Source: Apus apus (Eukaryota; Chordata; Aves; Apodiformes; Apodidae). Taken from it: a DNA stretch of 64,000 nt. The notes beneath the pieces were generated by a model. That model had not been told where the DNA came from, did no database searches, and saw only the letters and a list, made by a program, of their open reading frames with translations. Made by a program: the position numbers and the translations under genes. Below, one piece after another: positions 27,201 to 36,725 of the stretch (its first letter is position 1; every line of letters starts with the position of its first letter). Location of the stretch: positions 372,001-436,000 of the forward strand of contig NC_067300.1 of NCBI RefSeq assembly GCF_020740795.1. Direction: 5' to 3'.

Positions 27201-30200
27201 ACTGCTGGAACTGGCTGCAAACAGCACTCCAACAGACACCCTAGCTTGGGCCCAAAAACCTTCAGAAAAAGATAACAAACACTGTGTAGAATTTCAAAAG
27301 AAGACAGGCTGAGGAAGTTGGGGTTGTTCAGCCTAGAGAAGAGGAGGCTCCATGGTGACCTTATAGCAACTTTCCAATATCTGAAGGGAGCTACAAGAAA
27401 GCTGGGGTGGGGCTTTTTACATGGGTGCATAGTGAGAACATAGGGCAACAGTTTGAAGCTCAAAGAGGGGAGATTCAGGTTGGACATTAGGAAAAAGTTC
27501 TTTCCTGTGAGGGTGATAAGATGCTGGAACAGGCTGCCCAGGGAAGCTGTGGCTGCCCCATCCCTGGCAGTGTTGAAGGGCAGGTTGGATGGGGCTTGGA
27601 GCAGCCTGGGCTGGTGGGAGGTGTCCCTGCCCATGCAGGGGGTTGGATCTAGACGATCTTTAAGGTCCCTTCCAACCCAAACCATTCTATGATTCTAAAA
27701 GGAAGGCTGGTCACTCTGTTACAGCATTATCAAGTGTGCTGGCCACAGCACTTAAAATGCTATATCCCATGTGGTCAAAACACACACTCTTTTTAAAACA
27801 CTCCTGAGTACACTTGGGAGGCAATGGGAGCCAGGGAAAGCATCTGCAGGGACCAGCAGTTCTGCTCCAAGCAATGTACAAAAGCCCACAGCTGAAGTTT
27901 TCCAGCCTAAGCTGAAAATCATCACCAAAAACTCTCAGGGCATTCCTGGGATGTGGATGGGACGGGGGAGGGAGGGAGGCAGAAAACGGTGAAGCATCAC
28001 AAAGCAGGAGACCACCCCCTTGGCTCAGGGGCCCAGCACCACTTCTGAAGAGGGAGTTTTCTCTACAAGAGGTGTAACAGGGCTCCCCCAACATCTCCCA
28101 ACAGGAACACTGGGCAAGAAGGGACTGCCCAGCCACCTTGTCCCTGGGGGCCTCAGGAAGCCACAGAGCCCAGATGCAGACATACTCTTCAGCACCACAG
28201 TAATACCACTTCAGTTCTGAGCCTTGCAGCTTCCACAGGCTTCAATTAAAGTGACCTCTTGAAAACCAAGGTGACAACTGACTCCAAGGTAAACACGTTC
28301 CCTGTCTGAATCAGGACAGGTTATCACCACAGGTGACACTCCTCCATCCTCACTAGCTGAGCTCATCTGTTTTCCCTAGAAACCTCTCCTCCCAACTTAG
28401 TTTAAATGCTGCTTAAGACTTCATTCTCCTTCCATTTCCTTATGTTTCAAATAATTCTGCTATGTCCAGAGATGACTGGGGCACAGTTAAACCCTCTCCC
28501 TGGGTAACAAAAGGAATGGAAAGGCCACAGCTGACCATGTGAACACCCTCCTGCAGCCCCCTCCTCCCATCCCAGTCCTGGTGGGGGGCACAGAAGGTGG
28601 TTGTATGGAAGTATAAATAAAATGTGTATAAGAATCCAAGATATGTTGGTAAAACAGGAGAGAGGCAGAGGCAATTGCAGGTACTGCAAGGCAAGAAAAG
28701 AAACTCTCCAGGGCTGGGAAACCATGACCCCCCTTTGCCTGGCTATTACAGAGCATGTGTTCTTGGTCTTTCCCCTTGCTCTAAACAAGCCAGTTTTAGT
28801 TTCTGCAACTTTCCTCAGACTTTCCACCTGACTCTAAAGGCTCCTGCCCACAGCCTGCTTTTCTGTATGTACATTTAGGCAGACTCATCAGGAAACCCAT
28901 ACATGAAAAGATGTTACTGATTAAAAGGGAAAACCCTGCAGCCCCACCACAAACTGCTTTATCCAAATGTCACTAAATATTTACAAAGTCAGAAAAAACT
29001 GTTTATAAACCCAGACATGCTCTAAAGACTTGAACATTTCATATACTTCACACAACTTCAAGCAGAAGTGCAGGTCACATCCAAACAGATTGCACCCTTT
29101 CAGTTTTGTACGTCTCTTGCAGACCTGAACTCTGGTCTGAACAGAAAGGAAAACTGAAATCCGTTTTATTCGGTTTTTTGCAGAGCCAGAGCTCTCCAGC
29201 TGCCCAACATTTTTTTTTCCTGTTCACGTCCTGGTAAGATTAGCAATGCAGCAGTGACAGTATCTCTTGATTTGTAAGCAGACAGCAGTCCAGTAATTCT
29301 CAGTAAGAGCATAAGATTTTTAAATTAGCAAACAATTAATTCACTATCAGGGACTTTCCATGTCCTGTCGGAAATAGCACAGCAAGGGACTTTCCAGAGA
29401 AGAGCTGAGCTGCTGCAGGACGTTACAAACGCTGCTGGCTCAGATGCAACCATGCTGCACCAGGAAACTCTGCTCTGTGGCACCCAAAGAACCAGCCCAC
29501 CCATAAGGCAGGGCTCAACCTCGGCCCACAGGACCAGGAGAGACTCTGGGCTAACATGGTTGCTTTACACCTTCTTCAGCCCTCCTCAGCCACACATACC
29601 ATCTCCTAAGCTGTGACCCCATGAGGACAGCCAGGCCTGATTAAATGCCACAGCTCTTTGGCAGGCAGCTGGGAGGAGGGATAACACAAGCCAGACCTTG
29701 CCTCCTCCCACAGTTCCCAGGAAAGAACCAGCTTTTCCCAGAGGACACCAAATAACACCCACAGACCGGATGTCCCCGTGGCAGGCAGGAGAGGCAAGCT
29801 TAGTCCTGAGCCCAGCAGGCAGCACCACTGGAGACCCCTGTTCCCACCACACGGGACTGCCCCCAGACTCAAACACCATCACAGCCTGAAGCTGCAGACC
29901 TGCAGCCCAGGCACTCTTGGAGCCTCTAGGAAACATATCCTGTTTTAGTATAGCACCTCACAAGACCTTTTGAAGATGAAGTTAAGAGTAAAAAAGACAC
30001 AGTTCAGAGCAGCTGTGCAGATCCTGGAGCATCACACACACATGCAGCCTTGCAAGACTTCTTCTAGTGCAAGCCCTGGCTGGACTCAACCCTGCATTCC
30101 AACACCTGTAAGACCACACAGGGAGGACCTTTGGCAGATGATGATTTTTGCTGAGCTCTGCAGGAACTCTTGAAGAGGTTGTGTTTTTTTTAACCGAGGA

Positions 30201-32986
30201 GAAAAACTTCAGAAGAGCTCATCAGTCACAGCACCATCAGTAGCACTGGAAGATGCTGAAAAACACATCTTGTTTGGTGTAACAGATGAGCTCAGTCACT
30301 AGTCACCACTCTGAGCACCACAGCAGGCATCACACTCCTAGTCACTGCTCACCAGCAGAAATGGAAGTACAGGTCAATCTGCAAGCACCAACAACATAGC
30401 TTGGATCTGGAACCTCAGCAAAAACACCATGCCCTGAAATGCAACTTCCAGACTCTCTCTGCTGCATCAGTGTTCAGCTTTGAGCTGGACATTCATTCAG
30501 CCACAGATCCACACTGTGAGCCAGGTATAGATCCATGGGTGAGAGTTTCACAGCAGGAGAACCATTCTACACCCTTCATTCCCTGATCTCCTGGACCAGA
30601 CCTTTAGCATAAGGAAGTGGAAGGTTCTACACAGAGACAAGGAAGCAGAAGAGAAGCATCTGTCAATGAGCTCAGCAAGCCAGACAGAAAGCTCAGGCAC
30701 AACCCAGAGCTGTTGTATCTTCTGCCACCTTGCAGCACCATTGCTGTAATCCTGAGAATTCAAATGTTACCCTAGACAGAACAAGGTTACACCTTTTCCT
30801 GACCCACATCTCAGTGGCTACCATGAACCACAGGGCCACAATCTTTACCTACTGCAAGGTTAGAGGGAAATAACATTTATTCCTCTTATCTGAGGCCCCA
30901 AACGTGGCTGTTCTTCCCATTCAAGAAGGATGACAAAACTGTCCTTCAGGAGTACCCAAGTTTCAGAGGTGACTATCCACTCACAGCCAGCTGCCAACAC
31001 ACTGTAAGAGTGCACGCTGCTACAGCACAGCTGACTTGTTGGGGGGTGTGAGGTCCCCTGCCACTCCCAGCAAGAACATGTTTCTCATCATGTCAAGGAC
31101 CAGGGCCACAAAAAGGCCTGGACAAAGAGCCGATGGGCAATTCGAGAAGAGCAGGCCTGGAAAAACCATCCTGGCCAGCAGGCTGGTGGCCAAGAACAGC
31201 CTGGGGCACTGGGTGGGCAGCCAGTGACCATGGCCCAGTCCTACTGCCCAGAGGTGGCTGGGAACAGAACTGTGGCCAGGCCACTTTCCCCAGGTTCATG
31301 GGCCTGAACTAGGTTTTAGGTTCACATAATGCAGAGAACTTCATGGCAGAGCACTGCCTGACAGCTTGCTTGTCTGTTACAGCAGAAAGGAGCTGGTGAT
31401 GAAGCAGGTGGTTCCCACCACAGAAGGGACATGCTGGGTGCCTACCATCCCAGCTGAGTCTGAAATGGTTTCTCAGCAGGGCACAGACCTACCTGAGCCA
31501 AACCTCTTCAGCTCACAATGAAGGGTGGGGAGCTGACAGCTTCCACCACCACTGCCAGCGCCAGAGGACAAGGAAAACCACCAGAGCCTTTTCCAGACAC
31601 ACAGGAAAGAGAAAGGATGCAGACACCAAGAGCCCTGCTTTGATCTTTACCTCGTATTCTTTAATAGTTCCCTTCCACGTGCAGCCACTGTTGATGCAGA
31701 CAGCAGGCAGGCTTTCCACTTCCCGACGAGCAGCGTTGTCTGGGAAAGCCTAAAATGGAAAAAAACCCCAAACAAACAAAAAATGGCTGAGGGGTTGAAG
31801 TTTTGGTAAGGAATCTTAATTCTTTACAAAAACTTTCCTAAGACTCCTCCCAGGCTAGTTACCACATCACCTCCTCAGTGTGCTAATGGCAAGCAAATCA
31901 TTACTGCCATGTTTAATTAGGGCAGCAGTACAGGAACATGACCTGGATTGTAGAAGCTGGGGAGCCCACCACATGAATGACAACTCCCACTATGAAGAAA
32001 ATGTTTCCTAGGAAGCAGGGATTCTCAGAACTTGTGTAAACTGCAAGTGGTATTAATGACACCAGTGAGCTCCTTTATTTTTTAAAATGCATTTTTACTT
32101 ACTGAGTTGGGTTCCAAAATAGAAATTCCTTCTTCATATATTCCTTCCTGAATACAGCTGGCACACTTCTGAGGTCCAGCACTAGCAGATGGAAAAGTAA
32201 CCATCACACACAACAAATAGAGACTAATTTATGATTTAACAATAAAACAACTGCTGGTAACTTTATAACGTTCAAGCATTTTCTTATTTTTAAAACAACA
32301 CATTGAGCCTTTGCTCCTGTGTATTTCTGATACCCACTTCTGATTCTAATTTTTTTCCTTCTCCAGATCAATTACTCTATTCAACTTCCCTCACTTAAAG
32401 GCAAGAGCAAGACAGAACACTGTGTAACTTTTCTGGAAGGCAGCACGTGCTTAGATTTCCCACATTTTGGTACAACAAGCATTCAGTGACTTTGAGGAAC
32501 AAGTTCCTTCAGGAGCTGTGATGAAGGCTAAAGGAGATGGGTGATTCACCTGGTTGCCACCTGAATGGCAAAAACAACCCAGGAGGTTCTGGAAAAGGGA
32601 ACTTTGAAGGAACCCCTGAAACAATAAAAGCAACTCAGAGATTACACATTCCTTTAAAGAAGGCCTGATGCTGAACCTCAATGATAAAACACAGCTAACT
32701 CACCAAGACAACTCTGAAAATGAGACTTTTCTGTCTTTTTTTGGTTGAAAATGCCCTTTCAAGCACTTAAGTCTTCAGACTGAAGGCACCAAAGTTACCT
32801 TATAATTTTCTTCAGGCAATAGGAACAGTAGCGATGTCCACACTGAGCTTGGACTGGCCTCCTCAAGATATTTTTGCAATCAGAACAGAGATATTTGACC
32901 TCCAGTTTAGTTCCCAGGATCTCCTTTGCAAATCCAGGCTGGTCTAGATCCAAAGAGCTCGGTGGACTAGAGTTTGCTGCTGCCAT
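15308..32986 (-). CDS. TRAF2: TNF receptor-associated factor 2
   Basis: Cytoplasmic adaptor and RING protein that links TNF-receptor family members, TRADD and cIAP1/2 to NF-kB and JNK signalling (family knowledge). Coding exons in transcript order: 32986-32799, 32181-32103, 31749-31651, 22221-22150, 20047-19973, 19266-18907, 18266-18089, 16403-16255 and 15526-15308. The start [13 protein letters not shown] matches the human N-terminus MAAASVTPPGSLE, and the end [11 protein letters not shown] is as in human. The exons give 472 residues. Human has 501, but the 360-bp coiled-coil exon here carries an insert of roughly 27 residues. An expected in-frame exon of about 162 bp (human segment SCHEGRCPLMLTECPACKG onward, first TRAF zinc fingers) should lie in 22222-31650 and was not found. 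An untranslated part of the first coding exon extends to an acceptor at 33020-33021, so transcription starts in the CpG-rich DNA to the right. Confidence 0.96.
17934..17949 (+). repeat. A16 homopolymer
   Basis: A run of 16 A residues lies in a TRAF2 intron about 140 bp downstream of an exon. On the TRAF2 strand it is poly(T), so it is not that gene's poly(A) tail. No SINE or retrocopy body was recognised beside it. Confidence 0.9.
18907..19266 (-). other. TRAF2: TRAF2 coiled-coil (TRAF-N) exon with inserted linker
   Basis: One 120-codon exon starts [20 protein letters not shown] and ends [12 protein letters not shown]. The cIAP-binding and trimer coiled-coil part ([20 protein letters not shown]) is nearly identical to human. 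Between LLSFVLSLK and LLGRCEAL there is a Ser/Leu/Pro-rich stretch about 27 residues longer than the human segment as I recall it. Confidence 0.88.
19973..22221 (-). other. TRAF2: TRAF2 distal TRAF-type zinc finger exons
   Basis: Exon 22221-22150 encodes [20 protein letters not shown] and PREK. Exon 20047-19973 encodes [20 protein letters not shown] and GCAAV. These correspond to human AHHEVCPKFPLTCDGCGKKK and the FQDHVKTCGKCRVPCRF segment. Both exons are phase 0 at both ends (72 and 75 bp). The first of them is one codon shorter than human, with one Lys fewer. Confidence 0.92.
21342..21880 (-). repeat. CR1 LINE fragment
   Basis: The plus strand starts with tail repeats (CATAGAATCATAGAATGG), then GGTTGGAAGAGACCTTAAAG. 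It ends in the CCCCAGGTGGGGTTTCACCA region, which is the reversed CR1 3' UTR and ORF2 end. It sits in a TRAF2 intron in the same orientation as the gene. Confidence 0.92.
24490..25160 (+). repeat. CR1 LINE fragment with ORF2 C-terminal remnant
   Basis: The left part translates to a CR1 ORF2 C-terminal end, including [20 protein letters not shown] and [20 protein letters not shown]. The 3' UTR follows, with the TGAGGGTGACAGAGCCCTGG block and a short ATTCTATG tail. It is 5'-truncated and inserted antisense in the large TRAF2 intron. Confidence 0.93.
27296..27696 (+). repeat. CR1 LINE 3' fragment
   Basis: The copy starts near GAGGAAGTTGGGGTTGTTCA, passes GGCTGCCCAGGGAAGCTGTG and ends in CCCAAACCATTCTATGATTC. 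It is antisense to TRAF2 in the large intron. It resembles the 21342-21880 copy, including the GGTTTGGGTTGGAAG-type end, and so belongs to a related subfamily. Confidence 0.92.
31651..32986 (-). other. TRAF2: TRAF2 RING finger and first zinc-finger exons
   Basis: Exon 32986-32799 carries RING ligands C34, C37, C49, H51, C54 and C57 ([23 protein letters not shown]). Exon 32181-32103 adds C69 and C72 ([11 protein letters not shown]), so all eight zinc ligands are present. Exon 31749-31651 encodes [18 protein letters not shown] and ends in [12 protein letters not shown], the start of the first TRAF zinc finger. Confidence 0.94.
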
Positions 32987-33019
32987 GTGAACGAAAAATC
33001 CTGACTGTATCTCCAGAGC

Positions 33020-34440
33020 CTGAAAAGGAAAATATTTTCCCTGTTTGATTATAACTGGATGATAGAATTTTTTCACATAAACTGCACTGCTCACAGCACC
33101 CAAACCCCAACACCGGGGGGAAACACAGCAATGTAACCCACACAACTGCCTGCACCTAGTTAAAAGTAGGGAACCTTTACAGTTAATTTAAAAACTAACT
33201 GGACAATACAGACAAGGGTGAGTAGACCCCACTGAAACACCCATCCAAGTTTATTTAGAAGCAGCCTAGACCAAGGAGTCGAGGTTTCTGGCTCACACCA
33301 AGGTAAAACCCCTTCCTAAACCTGACCTGAAACGTAACTAAACGGCCTCGGTGCAGCCCAGCCCTGCAGGCACCGCGGGAGGTGCAGCCCAGGCCCCTTG
33401 TCCGCACATCTGCCCGTGGTCCAAGGAATCCCGCCCGGAGCTGGCCGCTCCCGGGGGCTGCCGTGAAGCAGCGGGGCCCGATTTACCGGCGCTGCCCCGG
33501 CAGGTGCGCGGGGCCCTGCGGGGCCGCCAGAGGCGCGAGCAGCGCGGGAAGGGGCAGAAGGAAACGCGCTCGTGTCGGGCGCTTGGGACGAGCGCGCGGG
33601 GCCCGCAGCCCCCGGAGCTGCTTCTGACCCGGCGGGGCTTCCCAGCACAGCCCACGCTCAGCTGCACCGGAGCGCCCGCTCCCGCCCCGCACGGGCCCCT
33701 CCCGGTGCGGGGACCCCGGGGGCGGAGAGGCCCGGGCACCGCCCGCTGGGACAGGCGGCGGACCGGCCCGCCTCCCTCGGGGCCCCGGCAGCGCCGCTGC
33801 AGCAGGTCCCCCTGCCGCCCAGGACGGGAAGAACGGCTCCGCCGGGCCCCGGGACCGCACGGCGCCCGCCGCCGACGGGCTGCTCTCCGGTGCGCCCGAG
33901 CCGGGCTCAAGGCGGAGCGAGGCCCGGGCCGCCGCCGTACGGAGCAGGGCCCGCCCGCCCCCCGGCCGCACGCGCCCGGCCCGAGCCCCCCGCCCCCCCC
34001 CGGCCCGGTCCCGGGGCCGCGCCGCGCTCACCGCCCGCCTCCGTCCGCGCCCGCACCGGAAGCGCCCGCGGGCCCCGCCCACCGGACACGTGTGGGACGC
34101 CCCGCCCACCCGCGCCGGGCCACGCCCCGCTGGGCAGTGACGTCACCGCCACGCCCTCCGTCACGTGCATCGCTCCCCAGAGCCCCCCGGGCCCCCCGCG
34201 GGGGCTGCTTTGTCACCCCCGGCACCCGCACTGTCCCCCCACCGCCACCTCCCCCTCGCGCAGCCCCCCGAGCCACCTCCCCTCAGAGCGCCCCACTCAC
34301 GCTCCCACAGCGCCCGCGCCCCCGCGTCACCCCCTCAGCCCCTGCCCCGGCCCGCCGAGCGCCCCCGCCCCGCTCACCGTGGCTGCCCCGCTCCGCTCGG
34401 GGGGCCGCGGGGGCACCGGGCGGGGCGGGCGGCAGCGCGG
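33020..34440 (-). promoter_or_regulatory. TRAF2: TRAF2-side CpG island with first-exon candidates
   Basis: GC and CpG content rise sharply from about 33340. On the minus strand, donor-like sites occur after 34378 (CCACG/GTGAGC), 34032 (GGCG/GTGAGC) and 33487 (GCCG/GTAAAT). Each could end an untranslated first exon joining the acceptor at 33020-33021. This region is the probable TRAF2 promoter, but the actual start site cannot be picked. Confidence 0.6.
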
Positions 34441-34739
34441 CCGGGCTCGCATCAAAAGCAAAACTGACGCGAGGGGAAACGCGGCGCTGAGCTCAGCCTG
34501 AGGGGCTTTCTGCAGGGGAACTCGCCCGAGAAAGGTCACGGCAGCAGGTTTCCCCCTCGGGGTCCCTCGTTTCCCGCTCCGGGCCCCCAGCCCCCGTGTT
34601 CCCCCGGCACGGCAGGGGCTGTCGGAGCCCTCGAGGGCGGCGGGAGCTCCAAGGGGCCGGTGGGACGGGGACCGTGGCGCCCGCAACCGCGGGGAATTCA
34701 CCCGGTGCCGGAGAAACCCTCCCCGGGAAGAACTTTTGT

Positions 34740-35070
34740 CCCCACACCAGGTTCTTGACCCGGTGTGTAAAGTCCAGTCCACACACAGAGACAAGAGCCG
34801 ACGCTGTGCGAGGTTGGTGCCAGGAAGAAACCAGCACCCCACAGTGACAGGACAGAGTATTTATACAGCGGAGATCAAGTTCAACGCTTATCACACTTGT
34901 CTATTGTCTTTGATCGGTCTCTCAAGCACATACAGAGGGTAGGGCTAAAACTGAGCAGGGGCGTTTTACCATGACAATGATACCCTGTTACCTGTCCTAT
35001 TGTCTGTCCTGTTAACGCTGCACAAGGGCTGTGCCCCGTGGCAGAGCCAGTTTGTCAGTCCTGGCCAGGC
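34740..35070 (-). mobile_element. Possible solo LTR-like fossil
   Basis: A sharply less GC-rich block sits between two CpG islands. On the minus strand it has an AT-richer upstream part and a good TATA box (TATAAATA at 34858-34865), followed by a GT/CT-rich leader-like stretch, as in a retroviral LTR. I did not recognise a family, clear TG...CA ends or a target-site duplication, and no internal coding part is present. A TATA promoter of TRAF2 is the main alternative. Confidence 0.22.
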
Positions 35071-35699
35071 CAGTGAGCACCATTTCGCACAACCAGGTGC
35101 TGGGGACGGTGCCGCCCCCAACAGAGGGCGAGGGGTCCCCCCAGTGATCCCAGCTGCAAGGACCGTGTAGGGGTCGGGGCAGGGGGGGCAGAGGGGCAGT
35201 GTGCCACGGCCCAAGGCTGCACTGCAGGCGAGCCCGGGGGTCCCAACACCCGTCCAGGCAGGATGTTCCCCTCAGGGCTGCGGTGACTGCGGGGGCCCCA
35301 CAGGGAAGGTGCTGAAGGGAACAAGGTGTCCCCCCACACGTGGTGGCTCTGGGAAGGGCATGACGCTGCTCCCCCGGGACAGGCAGTTTCCCGCACTCTG
35401 CTGCAACCTCTCCTTTCTGGCACAGCGGCGCTCGTCCGGGAAAGTGACTACGAAACCCTCCACATCACTAAAGCTTTCGGCTGGCTGATGTAATCCTGGG
35501 AAGAACCCCTTCTCCGCTTCCTGAACAAGACGTGACTCTGGGGCAGGACATGCTGTTCCCAAAGACAGGAAACCACCAGGAATGCCATTATCTGGAACGC
35601 TGGCTGGGATGGGAACCACCCGGGACTGCTCCGGCTGCTGCAGCCCCCAGCTGCCACCCCCGCCCGAGGGAGCAAGTCTGGAAACACGGAGTAACCCCC

Positions 35700-36390
35700 T
35701 CACTAACGCTCCATGTCCCCGCGCTGCTCTCCCAGGTCCCCTGGGCAGCCGGAGCAGAAGTCACGGACCGACTGCGCGGAGGGGAACCCCGTTCCCGAGC
35801 ACTGCCCGGCTCACCCCGCCCGGGACGCCAGCGGTCCCCCCGCAGGGTGAGCAGGATCTGCAGCTCCCCGCATCCCCGGGATGTTAACGCCGCTCTCCGC
35901 GCCCCTTAGGGCAGAAATGACGGAGCGAGAGGTCCGGGTTTTCCCGCCGTCACTGCAGAACTTCCCGCACGGTTCAGCCGCGGAGCGGGGGGTGTCAGAG
36001 CCGCTCAGGGCAGGGGCCTGGGCCTGGGCCTGTCCCCGCTCCCGCCGCCCCGCGCGGGTCTCCTCCCACACGGACACAAACCGGGCACCTTTCCCGCTGC
36101 GAGCGGCCGGGGCTGGCCGCGGAGCGGGGCTCCCCCTGTTCCGACCTGCCGGAGCCCCGGAGAACACCCGCCTTACCCACCGGCGGCGAACAGAAGTGCC
36201 CCCGCTCCGCTCCGCCCGGCGCGGACGCTCAGGGCGGACGGGAAGGCCCCGCACCGCCCTCCGCAGCCGGCCGCGGCCTCCCGGGGGCGTCCGGAAGCCC
36301 AAGGGGGGGAGGCCCGGGGAGGCCCGGGGAGGCCCGGGGAGCTGAGGCGGCCCCGCCACCGCCAAACCGCGGCCATGGCTCTGCCCAACC
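35700..36390 (-). promoter_or_regulatory. TRAF2: Second CpG island with TRAF2 upstream first-exon candidate
   Basis: The sequence is CpG-dense. On the minus strand a consensus donor (GGTGG/GTAAGG) ends a possible untranslated exon at 36177. A 10-bp direct repeat, GGCCCGGGGA, occurs three times near 36313-36343. The location next to the EDF1 start suggests head-to-head promoters. Confidence 0.5.
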
Positions 36391-36394
36391 GCGC

Positions 36395-36725
36395 TCTGCT
36401 ATTGGCCAGACGTTCTGACAGCGTCGCGGGATGAGCCAATCCCCTTCTCGGCCCGGGTTATTGGCAGTGGCAGCAGCCTCTCAGACTGCGCAGCCTCGTG
36501 CCCGCCCACCCCCGCCTGCCCCGAACACTAGCCAATCGAATAGCGAGGCGGATGATTGCTAGGTTACCCCGCTAATGAAGAGACCGTTCTTCAGGAAAGG
36601 AGGCGTTTGATTGGCTGATGCCGGGCCCCGCCCCCTAGGGGCGGGCACTGGGCGGTGCCCCCGGCGCGGCGGGCGCGGCCCCGGGCAGTGGCGCGCGGCG
36701 GCGGGCGGGGCCGGTCACCGGTAAC
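36395..36725. promoter_or_regulatory. Divergent TRAF2/EDF1 promoter with five CCAAT boxes
   Basis: CCAAT-box cores alternate in orientation: ATTGG at 36401-36405, CCAAT at 36436-36440, ATTGG at 36460-36464, CCAAT at 36532-36536 and ATTGG at 36610-36614. GC boxes (CCCCGCCCCC and GGGGCGGG) lie at 36626-36645, and no TATA box is seen. NF-Y sites plus GC boxes in TATA-less, CpG-rich DNA are typical of divergent housekeeping promoters (established knowledge). EDF1 starts translation at 36726. Confidence 0.75.

Larger units (their letters stand above)
22222..31650 (-). other. TRAF2: Large TRAF2 intron, should contain one missing exon
   Basis: The flanking exons end and start in phase 0. The protein between them should contain about 54 residues with the first TRAF-type zinc fingers. 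Apart from two CR1 copies (24490-25160, 27296-27696) I recognised nothing here. I read the minus strand for Cys-rich open stretches with splice sites and found no convincing match. Confidence 0.6.

Noticed and set aside
28211-28279. Minus-strand frame reading SCHLGF...IEACGSCK, resembling the missing TRAF2 zinc-finger exon start
   Set aside because: It has no acceptor in the required phase, lacks several zinc-ligand positions, meets a stop after about 22 codons, and nothing downstream resembles TRAF2. The resemblance is probably chance.
33351-34490. 379-residue plus-strand open frame
   Set aside because: It lies in a CpG island. The Pro/Arg/Ala-rich content is what GC-rich DNA gives in any frame, and there is no domain or conserved block.
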